Shown one piece after another: positions 34,899 to 42,774 of a stretch of 64,000 nucleotides of DNA. Under the pieces are notes generated by a model. The model searched no databases and was not told the DNA's origin. It saw nothing but the letters and a program-made list of their open reading frames with translations. A program made the translations under genes and the position numbers. The number at the start of each line of letters is the position of its first letter. Position 1 is the first letter of the stretch. The stretch comes from Nocardioides sp. Root190 (GTDB lineage Bacteria > Actinomycetota > Actinomycetes > Propionibacteriales > Nocardioidaceae). The stretch lies in the NCBI RefSeq assembly GCF_001428565.1, contig NZ_LMIA01000001.1, positions 124,001 to 188,000 of the forward strand, given 5' to 3'.

Positions 34899-35145
34899 TG
34901 GTCGAGGAGGTCGCGCAGCGACCGGCGCCGCCGTCGGTCGAGGAGGTCGCGCAGCGACCGGCGGCCCGTTGGTCGAGGAGGTCGCGCAGCGACCGTCTCG
35001 AGACCCGGTGAGCCGGTGCACCCGCGGTCCCTGCACCGTGCCCGGAGGTCTCGAGACGGCCGCGGGCGGCCTCCTCGACCAACGGCGGCGCGGGCGGCCT
35101 CCTCGACCAACGGCGCCGCGGGCGGCCTCCTCGACCAACGGCGGC
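34899..35145. repeat. REP-like palindromic repeat cluster 2
   Basis: Two families face each other. From 34899 to about 35007 there are three copies of GGTCGAGGAGGTCGC with palindromic core GGTCGCGCAGCGACC, one extended by TCTCGAGACC. From about 35047 to 35140 there are three inverse copies of the version found at 15 kb (core GGCCGCGGGCGGCC, ending CTCCTCGACCAACG). The block fills the gap between the converging genes ending at 34878 and 35166. Confidence 0.85.
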
Positions 35146-35165
35146 GTGGGTTCGAGCGACGACCC

Positions 35166-35654
35166 TCAGGCGACCTCGTCCAACCGCCCACTCGCGACGT
35201 CGAACACGAACCCACGGATGCTGTCCTTGACCGGGATGAACGGCGAGGCCTTGATCCGGTTGATCGACTGGCGCACGTCGGCCGCGGCATCGGGGAACGC
35301 CTCGCTCTCCCACGCCGGTTTGATGCCGGTGTCCTTCTCGATGTCGGCCTTGAAGGCGTCGTCGGTGAAGGTCACCATGCCGCAGTCGGTGTGGTGGATC
35401 AGGATGATCTCCTTGGTCCCGAGCAGCCGCTGGCTGATCGTGAGCGACCGGATCTCGTCCTCGGTCACGACCCCACCCGCGTTGCGGATGACGTGCGCCT
35501 CGCCCTCCTGGAGGCCGAGCACGCCGTAGACGTTGATCCGCGCGTCCATGCAGGCGACGACGGCGACCTGCTTCGCGGGCGGGAGGGGCAGGGGCCCGGA
35601 GAAGCTGGCGGCGTACGTCTCGTTGTTGCGCAGCAGCTCGTCGGTGACGGACAT
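35166..35654 (-). CDS. beta-class carbonic anhydrase
   Basis: Zinc enzyme of 162 residues interconverting CO2 and bicarbonate. Zinc ligands and the Asp-Arg pair are visible: CMDARIN near residue 35, and HHTDCGM near 90 (His and Cys ligands). RNAGG near 58 is also present. Length and order fit the short beta class of actinobacteria. Start ATG 35654. Upstream (35655-35755) is an unusually AT-rich promoter stretch with TATTCG- and TATAGA-like sequences. It stands alone. Confidence 0.93.
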   Translation of the reverse strand: MSVTDELLRNNETYAASFSGPLPLPPAKQVAVVACMDARINVYGVLGLQEGEAHVIRNAGGVVTEDEIRSLTISQRLLGTKEIILIHHTDCGMVTFTDDAFKADIEKDTGIKPAWESEAFPDAAADVRQSINRIKASPFIPVKDSIRGFVFDVASGRLDEVA

Positions 35655-35755
35655 GGCGGAGCCTTTCGTCGGAGGGAACGACTAAAGACTACTTATTCGA
35701 TCGACTCACTTATAGAGGTACGACGGCAGGAATCCGCGCGCAGCGTGCAAGGCCC

Positions 35756-36211
35756 TCAGATCTGGCCGGTGGCGTCGAAGATCCAGGAGGTGTCGGCGCT
35801 CCCGAGCCCTTCCAGCCATCCCGGCGGCGCACTGTTCACGACGCCGCCGAAGTCCCAGTAGTCCTTCCACAGCGACACCCGCCCGCCCTCCACGCGGTGC
35901 ACCGTCACGAACGGCAGCTCGACCACCTCGCCGGTGGCAAAGGTCCACGTCTCGGAGTGCTCGTACATGACGAGGTCGCCCTCCGAGACGAGGCGACCCT
36001 CGTGGTTCTCGTACGCCGCCAGGTCGCGCAGGCCGACCTGCAGGCGCTTGACGATGTCCACCGGCCCGCGGGCGGCGAGCGTGGGGCCGACCGGCATGTC
36101 GACGTAGATGCAGTCGTCGGTGACCCAGTCGGCGATGCCGTCCCAGTCGCGGGCCGACAACGTCTGCCAGAGGCCTCGGACGGCGTCAGCGGGGGTGCGG
36201 GTGATGTCCAT
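35756..36211 (-). CDS. NTF2-like / limonene-epoxide-hydrolase-like protein
   Basis: Protein of 151 residues with the NTF2-like cone fold: opening helix PADAVRGLWQTLSARDWDGIADWVTDDCIYVDMP, central DIVKRLQVGLRDL and late strand VEGGRVSLWKDYWDF. The family includes ketosteroid isomerase and limonene-1,2-epoxide hydrolase; an Arg/Asp hydrolase pair can be imagined but not proven. Start ATG 36211 lies 10 bases behind a KstR-type palindrome, so it probably belongs to a steroid- or isoprenoid-type regulon. The LLM gene ends 39 bp upstream. Confidence 0.75.
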   Translation of the reverse strand: MDITRTPADAVRGLWQTLSARDWDGIADWVTDDCIYVDMPVGPTLAARGPVDIVKRLQVGLRDLAAYENHEGRLVSEGDLVMYEHSETWTFATGEVVELPFVTVHRVEGGRVSLWKDYWDFGGVVNSAPPGWLEGLGSADTSWIFDATGQI

Positions 36212-36221
36212 GGCCGGATGG

Positions 36222-36235
36222 TAGAACGTGTTCCA
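36222..36235. promoter_or_regulatory. KstR-type operator before the NTF2-like gene
   Basis: TAGAACGTGTTCCA (read as TGGAACACGTTCTA on the coding strand) fits TNNAACNNGTTNNA. Ten bases separate it from the ATG at 36211, the same spacing as the site at 32756-32769. The two coding-strand sites share GAACACGTTCTAC. It lies in a gap of only 39 bp between two co-directional genes. Confidence 0.6.
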
Positions 36236-36250
36236 CTCACCTGTCGCGGG

Positions 36251-37684
36251 TCACGCCGACTGCTGGTCCTCCAGATCGCCCTCGCGCGCCGCGTCCGCCT
36301 CGGCCCACGTGCGCGGAGCTCCGACGAAGGCACCGCGGTAACCCGCTGCCGGGTGGCGCTCGGGGAGCCTGGCGGCGCCGAAGAGCTTGCCGCGCAGGGT
36401 CGGCTCGTCGCCGTACTCGCTCTGGGCCAGGCCGCGCTCGCGGAGCACCGGCAGCACCCGGTCGGCGAACTCCTGGAAGGACCCGGGGATCACCCAGTTG
36501 ATCACGTTGATGCCGTCGACGCCCGCGTCGTGCCACCGCTCGATCTCGTCGGCGATCTGCTCCGGCGTGCCGACCACGACGGTGTTCTTCAACCGCTCGA
36601 CGGTGAAGTCGCCGACCAGGGGCTCGCGGTCGGTGATGTGCGCGGTGATCTGCTGGAGGAAGCCGCGCGCCGTGTTGGTCCGCACGTCCTTGATCCGGGT
36701 CTCCGGCGGGTAGACGCGACCGTCGGGATCGACGATCGCCGCGTGCGCGGTGTAGCCGTCCGAGGAGGCGTAGCGCTGGTACTCCTCGAAGGTCGCCCGC
36801 GCCTCCTCCTCGGTGTCGCCGATCACGAAGGACAGGCCCTGGTGGAAGGTGATGTCCTCGGGACGGCGGCCGTGCTGCTGCGCGAGCGCCCGCGTCTCCT
36901 CGATCTGCTGGCGGGCGATCTCGGGCGTCGGCGCGACAATGAAGACCGCCTCCGCATTGCGTGCCGCGAACGCGCGCCCCGGTCCCGAGGAGCCGGCCTG
37001 GAAGAGCAGCGGCGTGCGCTGCGGCGACGGGGACGGGAGGAACGGGCCCTCGACGCGGTAGCGGTCCCCGGAGTGGAAGATCTTGTGGATCTTCGACGGG
37101 TCGGCGTGCACGCTGCCGTCCTTGTCCCGCAGGAGCGCGCCCTCGTCCCACGAGCCCTCCCACAGCTTGTAGACCACCTCGACGTACTCGTCGGCCCAGC
37201 GGTAGCGCTCGCCATGGTCCGCGAGCGCCTCGTACCCGAAGTTGCGGTAGCCGTTGTCCTGTGTCCCGGTCACGATGTTCCAGGCGATGCGGCCCTTGCT
37301 GATGTGGTCGAGGGTCGCGATCTGCCGGGCGAAGTTGGTCGGGTGCTGCTGGAACACGTTCGAGGTCACCGCGAGCCCGATGTGGCGCGTGTGCGAGGCC
37401 AGCGCGCCCACCAGGACCGACGGGTCGTTGCTGGGGATCTGCAGACCCTCGCGCACATAGACGGAGTAGTCGGCCTCGGCATCGCCGTACAGGCCCGAGA
37501 CGTCGGCGAAGAAGATCGAGTCGAACTTCGCATCCTCGAGGAGCCTGGCCAGGTCGATCCACGTCTCGACGTCGTTGAAGTCGTGTTGGTGCGCGTCAGG
37601 ACGACGCCACTGTCCGTGGTGGATGTGGCTGGTCGTGTTCATCACGAAGGCGTTGAAGATCAGACGCTTGCGGTCGGTGGCCAT
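36251..37684 (-). CDS. NtaA/SnaA/DszA-type FMN-dependent monooxygenase
   Basis: LLM-fold flavin monooxygenase of 477 residues, the size of the NtaA/DszA group that uses reduced FMN from a separate reductase. Landmarks: LIFNAFVMNTTSHIHHGQWRRPD at the start (in parts), FADVSGLYGD near residue 57, ARQIATLDHISKGRIAWNIVTG near 120-140, and FQAGSSGPGRAFAA near 230. Known members open rings or cleave C-N, C-S or ketone bonds of xenobiotics. No FMN reductase gene is next to it. Start ATG 37684; promoter region 37685-37800. Confidence 0.92.
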   Translation of the reverse strand: MATDRKRLIFNAFVMNTTSHIHHGQWRRPDAHQHDFNDVETWIDLARLLEDAKFDSIFFADVSGLYGDAEADYSVYVREGLQIPSNDPSVLVGALASHTRHIGLAVTSNVFQQHPTNFARQIATLDHISKGRIAWNIVTGTQDNGYRNFGYEALADHGERYRWADEYVEVVYKLWEGSWDEGALLRDKDGSVHADPSKIHKIFHSGDRYRVEGPFLPSPSPQRTPLLFQAGSSGPGRAFAARNAEAVFIVAPTPEIARQQIEETRALAQQHGRRPEDITFHQGLSFVIGDTEEEARATFEEYQRYASSDGYTAHAAIVDPDGRVYPPETRIKDVRTNTARGFLQQITAHITDREPLVGDFTVERLKNTVVVGTPEQIADEIERWHDAGVDGINVINWVIPGSFQEFADRVLPVLRERGLAQSEYGDEPTLRGKLFGAARLPERHPAAGYRGAFVGAPRTWAEADAAREGDLEDQQSA

Positions 37685-37856
37685 CGGTCACTCCTGGAGG
37701 CAGGGGGCGAGAAGGTGGCGCACTCGACGTACGGTCCTGCGTCCACGCCTAACAAGATAAAGTCAGTCGAGTTACTTGGGAAGAAGCCCGCGCCTGACGA
37801 CCCATCGACATTGCCGATCACGGTGTCCGGAGCCGAACGGCCGCGCGGAGAAAAAG

Positions 37857-37887
37857 TGCAAGGTCGGGTTCGCTGGGCGCTCGTACC
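37857..37887 (+). promoter_or_regulatory. ECF-type promoter motif, copy A (sigma gene)
   Basis: TGCAAG (37857-37862), 17 bases, CTCGTACC (37880-37887), with a run of A (GGAGAAAAAG) just upstream. The same bipartite motif with exactly the same spacing precedes the sortase and surface-protein genes. It ends 22 bases before the ATG at 37910. Probably the self-activated promoter of this sigma factor. Confidence 0.7.
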
Positions 37888-37909
37888 CATATGTCCCTAC
37901 GATCACGCC

Positions 37910-39586
37910 ATGACTGCCTCGGACGCGTTCCCCGACGACGCGGCCCTGGTGGCCGGCGTCCTCGCCGGGAACCGTCAGGCCTTCGCGGGCGTGTACGAGA
38001 AGTACGCCGACCGGCTCTACGACTTCGGCTTCTCGATGCTCCGCAACCGCGAGGAGGCCTCCGACTGCGTCGCGGACTCGTTCGTGGTGATGGCGGAGAA
38101 GCTCGGACAGCTGCGCGATCCCGCGGCACTGCGACCGTGGTTGTACTCCGTCGTGCGCAACGAGTGCCTGCGCACCCTGCGCGGGCGGGCGCGGGTGGCC
38201 CACGACGACGAATGGCTGGAAGCCATGCCTGACCAGGGCAACGGACCCGAGCAGCAGGTCGAGCAGGACGCCGTGGCCGAGGAGCTGCGCGAGCTGGTCT
38301 GGGCCGCGATCGACGGGCTCAACGACCGGGACCGCTCGCTGCTCGACCTCCACCTCCGCCAGGGGCTTGAGGGAGCCGACCTGGCCGCCGCGATGGACGT
38401 CACCACGGCGAACTCCTACGTGATGCTCAGCCGCGCACGCGACCAGGTCGAGCGCGCCCTCGGCGCCCTCCTCATCGCCCGCAGGGGCAGCGACGAGTGC
38501 GACGATCTGGGTGTCCTGCTCCAGGACTGGGACGGCTCGTTCTCGCCGCTGATCCGCAAGCGCGTGGCCCGGCACATCGACGGGTGCGACATCTGCGAGC
38601 GCCGCCGCAAGCTGATGGTCAGCCCGCTGGCCCTGCTCGGCGCCGTCCCGGCCTTCGCCGCACCGGCCGCCCTCAAGGGCCGGGTGCTCGACGACGAGCG
38701 CCTCGTCTCCTACTACGTCGACTCCCCCGTCACCCCGGCCGCGCCGGCTCCGGCGCCCGCCGGCGACGACGTACGACGCCGCCGTGGCCTCCTCGTCGCC
38801 GTCGCCGCCGTCCTCCTGCTCATCGCCGGCATCGGCGCCGCGGCCCTGTGGCCCGACGGCGAGGACGACCTCCAGGCCGTCGACGCCCCGACCTCCGCCG
38901 TACCCACCTCGGCGGCGACGCCGAGCATCCCGGAGCCGAGCGCCACCGAGTCCGCGTCCGCGCCGGCCGAACCCACCGACTCCGCGACGACCGCCACCAC
39001 GGACGTGACGATCGCCGCGCCGGGCGAGCTGCAGGTCTCCACCCGCACCCTCGACATCGGCGCCAGCCGCTCCTCGGGGTCGGTCCAGCTGAGCAACGTC
39101 GGCGGCAGTCCCCTCGACGTCACGGCGAGGTCCCGGGCCGGTTGGCTGTCGGTGTCCCGCAAGGCGGTCACCCTCGACGCCGGCGCGTCCTCCGGACTGA
39201 GGATCAGCGCCAACCGCAGCGCGCTTGCCGAGGGCCGCCACAGCGGTCAGGTCGCGGTGAGCTCGTCGGGCGGCACCGTTGTGATCACCGTCCGGCTGAA
39301 CGTCAACCGGGCACCGTCGGTGGGCACCATCACTGCCGGTGCGAGCAGCTGCAGCGTGCCCGTGTCGGCCGCCATCACCGACGGCACCGGCGTGCGGTCC
39401 GTCCGGGTCACCTGGTCCGGGGCCGTGAGCGGCCAGGGCTCGGCGTCACTGTCCGGTGGTCGCTGGCGGCTGACCATCCCGGTCGCCGTCGGCGGCAACG
39501 TGAAGGTCACCTTCACGGCCACCGACTCCGGCGGCCTGCGCACCACCCGTTCGCGGACCTTCGCCTTCGATCCCTGCCCCGGCTGA
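37910..39586 (+). CDS. ECF sigma factor fused to zinc-finger anti-sigma, membrane and extracellular domains
   Basis: One polypeptide of 558 residues. Sigma region 2 lies at about 20-92 (YADRLYDFGFSMLRNREEASDCVADSF), region 4 at about 123-180 (LNDRDRSLLDLHLRQG, then the HTH), a zinc-finger anti-sigma-like motif H222-x3-C226-x2-C229, one membrane segment at about 293-313, a Ser/Thr/Pro-rich stalk (320-370) and two beta-rich outer domains (about 375-465, BACON-like, and 466-558, Ig-like). A sigma factor tethered to the membrane with its own sensor is implied. Start ATG 37910; the long frame upstream is shadow. A copy of the shared promoter motif precedes it, suggesting self-regulation. Confidence 0.88.
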   Translation: MTASDAFPDDAALVAGVLAGNRQAFAGVYEKYADRLYDFGFSMLRNREEASDCVADSFVVMAEKLGQLRDPAALRPWLYSVVRNECLRTLRGRARVAHDDEWLEAMPDQGNGPEQQVEQDAVAEELRELVWAAIDGLNDRDRSLLDLHLRQGLEGADLAAAMDVTTANSYVMLSRARDQVERALGALLIARRGSDECDDLGVLLQDWDGSFSPLIRKRVARHIDGCDICERRRKLMVSPLALLGAVPAFAAPAALKGRVLDDERLVSYYVDSPVTPAAPAPAPAGDDVRRRRGLLVAVAAVLLLIAGIGAAALWPDGEDDLQAVDAPTSAVPTSAATPSIPEPSATESASAPAEPTDSATTATTDVTIAAPGELQVSTRTLDIGASRSSGSVQLSNVGGSPLDVTARSRAGWLSVSRKAVTLDAGASSGLRISANRSALAEGRHSGQVAVSSSGGTVVITVRLNVNRAPSVGTITAGASSCSVPVSAAITDGTGVRSVRVTWSGAVSGQGSASLSGGRWRLTIPVAVGGNVKVTFTATDSGGLRTTRSRTFAFDPCPG

Positions 39587-39604
39587 GGCCCGCGAGCGAA
39601 AACC

Positions 39605-39635
39605 TGCAAGATCGCCCGCCCCGGCTGCTCCTACC
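39605..39635 (+). promoter_or_regulatory. ECF-type promoter motif, copy B (sortase gene)
   Basis: TGCAAG (39605-39610), 17 bases, CTCCTACC (39628-39635), preceded by GCGAAAACC. It lies in the 76-bp gap between the sigma-fusion stop and the sortase ATG, 27 bases before that ATG, and matches copies A and C in sequence and spacing. Confidence 0.75.
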
Positions 39636-39662
39636 TGTGACACCACCCCGCAGGAGGACACG

Positions 39663-40310
39663 ATGGGCATCACGGCAAAGCTGGCGAACGCAACCGCGGC
39701 GCTCGGCGTACTGATCGGCCTGGCCTTCGGTACGGCGGGCATCGTCGGGCTCCAGCAGGACACCCCGCCGGTGGCTCCGGTCACCGCCCCCGCCGTACCC
39801 CTCCAGCTCGAGCCGGCACCGCCGGTGCCAGCCGCGCCGACCCCCGTCGAGCGCGTGGCCGCCCCCACCCGGATCGAGGTCCCCGCCATCGGGGTCGACG
39901 AGCGGCTCACCGGTCGCGGGCTCAAGGCCGACGGATCGCTCGACACCCCCGACTACGGCAAGGCCGCGTGGTACTCCCCCGGCCCGCGCCCCGGCGAGCC
40001 CGGCGGTGCCGTCGTCGTCGCCCACGTCCACGGCCCCGACGGCCCCGACGTCTTCTGGGACCTCGCCCGGCTCGAGGTCGGCGACACCATCCGCGTGCAC
40101 CGCACCGACGACGTGGCGACCTTCGTGGTCGATGCCGTCGAGGACGTCCCCAAGGAAGCCCTGCCCTACGACCGGATCTGGCCCGCGACCTCCGAGCCGC
40201 TGCTGCGCCTCATCACCTGCGGCGGCAAGCGCCTCCCGCAGGGCGGCTACCCCGACAACACGGTCGTCTACGCACACCTGGTCGCCCTGCCGGGCGTTTC
40301 CGTGCGCTGA
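39663..40310 (+). CDS. class F sortase
   Basis: Membrane-anchored transpeptidase of 215 residues that joins surface proteins to the cell wall. One amino-terminal membrane segment (about 9-30), a Pro-rich linker (34-66) and the sortase barrel starting PTRIEVPAIGVDERLTGRGL. The active-site His region is AHVHG (His121/His123), and the catalytic Cys is 186 in LITCGG. AGGAGGA (39651-39659 region) precedes ATG 39663. Directly behind the sigma-fusion gene and ahead of a likely substrate gene; all three share a promoter motif. Confidence 0.92.
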   Translation: MGITAKLANATAALGVLIGLAFGTAGIVGLQQDTPPVAPVTAPAVPLQLEPAPPVPAAPTPVERVAAPTRIEVPAIGVDERLTGRGLKADGSLDTPDYGKAAWYSPGPRPGEPGGAVVVAHVHGPDGPDVFWDLARLEVGDTIRVHRTDDVATFVVDAVEDVPKEALPYDRIWPATSEPLLRLITCGGKRLPQGGYPDNTVVYAHLVALPGVSVR

Positions 40311-40412
40311 CGGCCGGCGTCGGCGGCGCGATCGGCTCGTCTCCCGGCCGCACTGCTCTGGTGCGGCGCGGAGCTCAGGCGCGCTGTCACACGCTGTTCC
40401 CGGCTCCGCGCC

Positions 40413-40528
40413 CGCTGCAACACGCTGTCCGCCGTACCACCCAGCGCTTCCCGTATCTCCCACGCCGCTGCAACGACCCTTTTTCGGCGTCAACCGTCGG
40501 GCAGTCAGGTGGACAGCGTGTTGCAGCG
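40413..40528. repeat. long-range inverted repeat in the sortase-substrate gap
   Basis: Perfect 18-bp arms at 40413-40430 and 40511-40528 with an 80-base spacer. A second, nested pairing exists between CTTTTTCGG (around 40480) and CCGAAAAAG (around 40554). It lies in the 355-bp non-coding gap 40311-40665, which otherwise holds only promoter copy C. It may end transcription of the sortase gene, so that the substrate gene depends on its own promoter. Confidence 0.75.
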
Positions 40529-40585
40529 CTGCCGAGGACCCCACCGCCGCCCCCGAAAAAGATTCCACGAACTTTCCGAGAAAAC

Positions 40586-40616
40586 TGCAAGGTACGCCGT
40601 GCGGGCTGCTCCTACC
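40586..40616 (+). promoter_or_regulatory. ECF-type promoter motif, copy C (surface-protein gene)
   Basis: TGCAAG (40586-40591), 17 bases, CTCCTACC (40609-40616), preceded by GAGAAAAC. It ends 49 bases before ATG 40666, leaving room for the Shine-Dalgarno AAGGAG (40655-40660). Sequence and spacing match copies A and B. Confidence 0.75.
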
Positions 40617-40665
40617 CACAACGAAGCAAACGGGTCACCACCGGCCCACCAACCAAGGAGCAGAC

Positions 40666-41334
40666 ATGAACGCCACCAGCACCCGCACCAGCACCGCCCT
40701 CCGCCTGATCGTCGCCGGCCCGCTCGCGGCCAGCGCGATCGTCCTCGCCGGCTTCGGTGTGGCCCAGGCCGACAGCCCGGTCCACGACCCCAACCCGGGC
40801 CTGATCATCGCCACCCCCGAGCCGACCGAGCCGAAGCCCCAGGGCCCCGGCGAGATCGCCCAGCCGGAGCCGAAGCCTGACCCGAAGCCGCAGGGTCCCG
40901 GCGACATCGCCAACCCGAAGGACGACCAGGACCCCAAGCCCCAGGGTCCCGACGACATCGCCAACCCGAAGGGTGACGACCCGAAGCCGCACGGCCCCGA
41001 CGACATCACCAACCCCGAGGGCGACGACGACCCGCAGGGCCCGGACGACAAGGCCGGCCCGAACCCGGGCGACACCCCCGAGGACGCACCCGAGGACGTT
41101 CCGGCCGACGAGGTCCCGGCCGACGCGCCCGCCGACGAGGTCCCGTCCGACGAGGTCCGCGGCGAGGTCGCCGGCGACGTCGAGGTCCCGAACCGGATCG
41201 ACGCTGGTACGGCGTCCGACGCGGCTGACGACGAGCAGGGCATGAGCCTGCTCTGGGTGCTGGCTGGCGGCGGCGTGGTCACTGCTGCGGGCTCCGTGCT
41301 CGCTCGTCGCCGGATGACGAAGGCGCAGGGCTGA
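40666..41334 (+). CDS. Pro-rich repeat surface protein, likely class F sortase substrate
   Basis: Secreted protein of 222 residues. Signal peptide with Arg and hydrophobic core (about 1-35, ending AQA), five imperfect repeats of the form PKPQGPGDIANP (about 56-125), an acidic Pro/Ala/Asp stretch (130-172), then VPNRIDAG at 174-181, a membrane segment (193-213) and Arg-rich tail (RRR). That is the layout of a cell-wall sorting signal, but with no LPXTG; VPNRIDAG may be the sortase F recognition site. Start ATG 40666 with AAGGAG upstream. It follows the sortase and shares its promoter motif. Confidence 0.82.
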   Translation: MNATSTRTSTALRLIVAGPLAASAIVLAGFGVAQADSPVHDPNPGLIIATPEPTEPKPQGPGEIAQPEPKPDPKPQGPGDIANPKDDQDPKPQGPDDIANPKGDDPKPHGPDDITNPEGDDDPQGPDDKAGPNPGDTPEDAPEDVPADEVPADAPADEVPSDEVRGEVAGDVEVPNRIDAGTASDAADDEQGMSLLWVLAGGGVVTAAGSVLARRRMTKAQG

Positions 41335-41487
41335 TCAGCCCGCGCTCCTCGTCCGAGGAGACGTGAGCTGCGAGTGGGGCGCAGCATCACAGGGCGACGG
41401 CCGACCGGGACTCCCGGTCGGCCGTCGTCAGTTTCGTGTCGGCCAGGTCGGGCTCTCAGGGCGCGACTTCCTGGCCGATGCTTGCGC

Positions 41488-42678
41488 TCAGCGCCGCTCG
41501 AAGCTCATCCCCGCCCGCTGCAGCCGGGCGAGAAGCGCGTCGCCCATGGCGGTCGCGGTCGTGACCTGGCCCGAGACGTTGGGGTTCTCGTCCCGCGCCA
41601 GGCAGAGTGCCGACTCCGCCAGCATCTTCGCGGTCTCGGAGTAGCCCGGGTCGCCGCCGGACACCCGCGTGTGGACCTTGGTGCCGGCGGACTCGGCGAC
41701 GAAGTCGACGGTGAACCAGGACTTCTCGCGGCGGCTCTCCGAAGGGCCCTCGCCCTGCGGCACCCGCTTCAGCAGCGCGTTGCGCACCGGCGGCACCTGC
41801 GAGGCCAGGGTCAGTCCGGTGACGCCGACGGCGCCGCCCGCGGCGTACCTCAGCGTCTTCATCCCGGCGTAGTGGGAGTAGGTGAACGCCGGGCCGTACG
41901 ACGGCAGCGCGGCTCCGCTGCGGGCGACCACGAACGGGTCGATCGTCGGGAGCGGCAGCAGCCAGTAGCCCAGGTCGCCGTCGCGGCCGGGCCTGCCGAC
42001 CGAGGCCCGGGACCGGCGGCCCTCGGGACGGGGCTCCAGCTTGCGCCGTGCACCGGCGGCCTCCTTCATCTGGCGGGCCCGGGAGAACGCGGTGAGCGCG
42101 GAGTGGAAGGTGCCGCCCGAGAAGCCGGCCTTCGATCGCACGACGCCGCGCATCGTGACCGGCGCGGTGATCTCGCCCCCGAGCTCGTTGGCCAGCTCGC
42201 GGATGGTGAAGTAGGCGCCGAGGTCGTGCGGGATGGAGTCGAAGCCGCAGGAGTGCACGATCCGCGCACCGGAACCCTCGGCAGTCGCGTTGTGCTCGAC
42301 GTAGGACCGGTCGACGAACTCGGGCTCCCCGGTCAGGTCGACGTAGTCCGTGCCGGCCGCAGCGCACGCGGCGACCAGCGGGCCGCCGTACTCGATGTAG
42401 GGACCGACGGTGGTCGCCACCACCTCGGTCGTGGCGACCACCTCCGCCAACGCGGTGGCGTCACCGGCGTCGGCGACCAGGAGCGGCAGGTCGGAGAGGG
42501 CCGGGTTGATGTCGGCCAGACGTCGGCGGACGGTCTCGAGCTTCTGCTCGTTGCGCCCCGCGATCGCCCACTTCAGGTCCTTCTCCCCGGCAGCTGCGAG
42601 GTAGTCGGCGGTCAGGCCACCGGTGAAGCCGGTGGCACCGAACAGGACGATGTCGTACGGACGCGGAGTGTCAACCAT
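41488..42678 (-). CDS. saccharopine-dehydrogenase-like NAD(P) reductase
   Basis: Protein of 396 residues. A Rossmann motif opens it (YDIVLFGATGFTGGLTADYL), followed by WAIAGRNEQKLE and the GEPEFVDRSYVEHN segment typical of the family that includes mycobacterial trans-acting enoyl reductases and other lipid-modifying enzymes. The rest is a substrate-binding part without clear motifs. It lacks features of true lysine-pathway saccharopine dehydrogenase. Start ATG 42678; an ATG at 42720 is possible but the Rossmann fold begins after 42678. Alone between two plus-strand operons. Confidence 0.9.
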   Translation of the reverse strand: MVDTPRPYDIVLFGATGFTGGLTADYLAAAGEKDLKWAIAGRNEQKLETVRRRLADINPALSDLPLLVADAGDATALAEVVATTEVVATTVGPYIEYGGPLVAACAAAGTDYVDLTGEPEFVDRSYVEHNATAEGSGARIVHSCGFDSIPHDLGAYFTIRELANELGGEITAPVTMRGVVRSKAGFSGGTFHSALTAFSRARQMKEAAGARRKLEPRPEGRRSRASVGRPGRDGDLGYWLLPLPTIDPFVVARSGAALPSYGPAFTYSHYAGMKTLRYAAGGAVGVTGLTLASQVPPVRNALLKRVPQGEGPSESRREKSWFTVDFVAESAGTKVHTRVSGGDPGYSETAKMLAESALCLARDENPNVSGQVTTATAMGDALLARLQRAGMSFERR

Positions 42679-42774
42679 GGGTGCCACTCTTGCAAAGGTG
42701 GCGAACCGATGGAACCTCACGGCCGTGTGACCCCGTCATAGGTTCAGCACACGACACCTGACGACGGAGCACCA

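Noticed and set aside
34899..35145. CRISPR array
   Set aside because: Units are palindromic, unevenly spaced and inverted in the second half, with no uniform spacers; REP-like repeats fit better. No CRISPR array was seen in the window.
35897..37909. Long upstream extension of the sigma-fusion frame
   Set aside because: It overlaps the minus-strand NTF2-like and LLM genes; sigma homology begins right after ATG 37910, and a promoter motif lies at 37857-37887.
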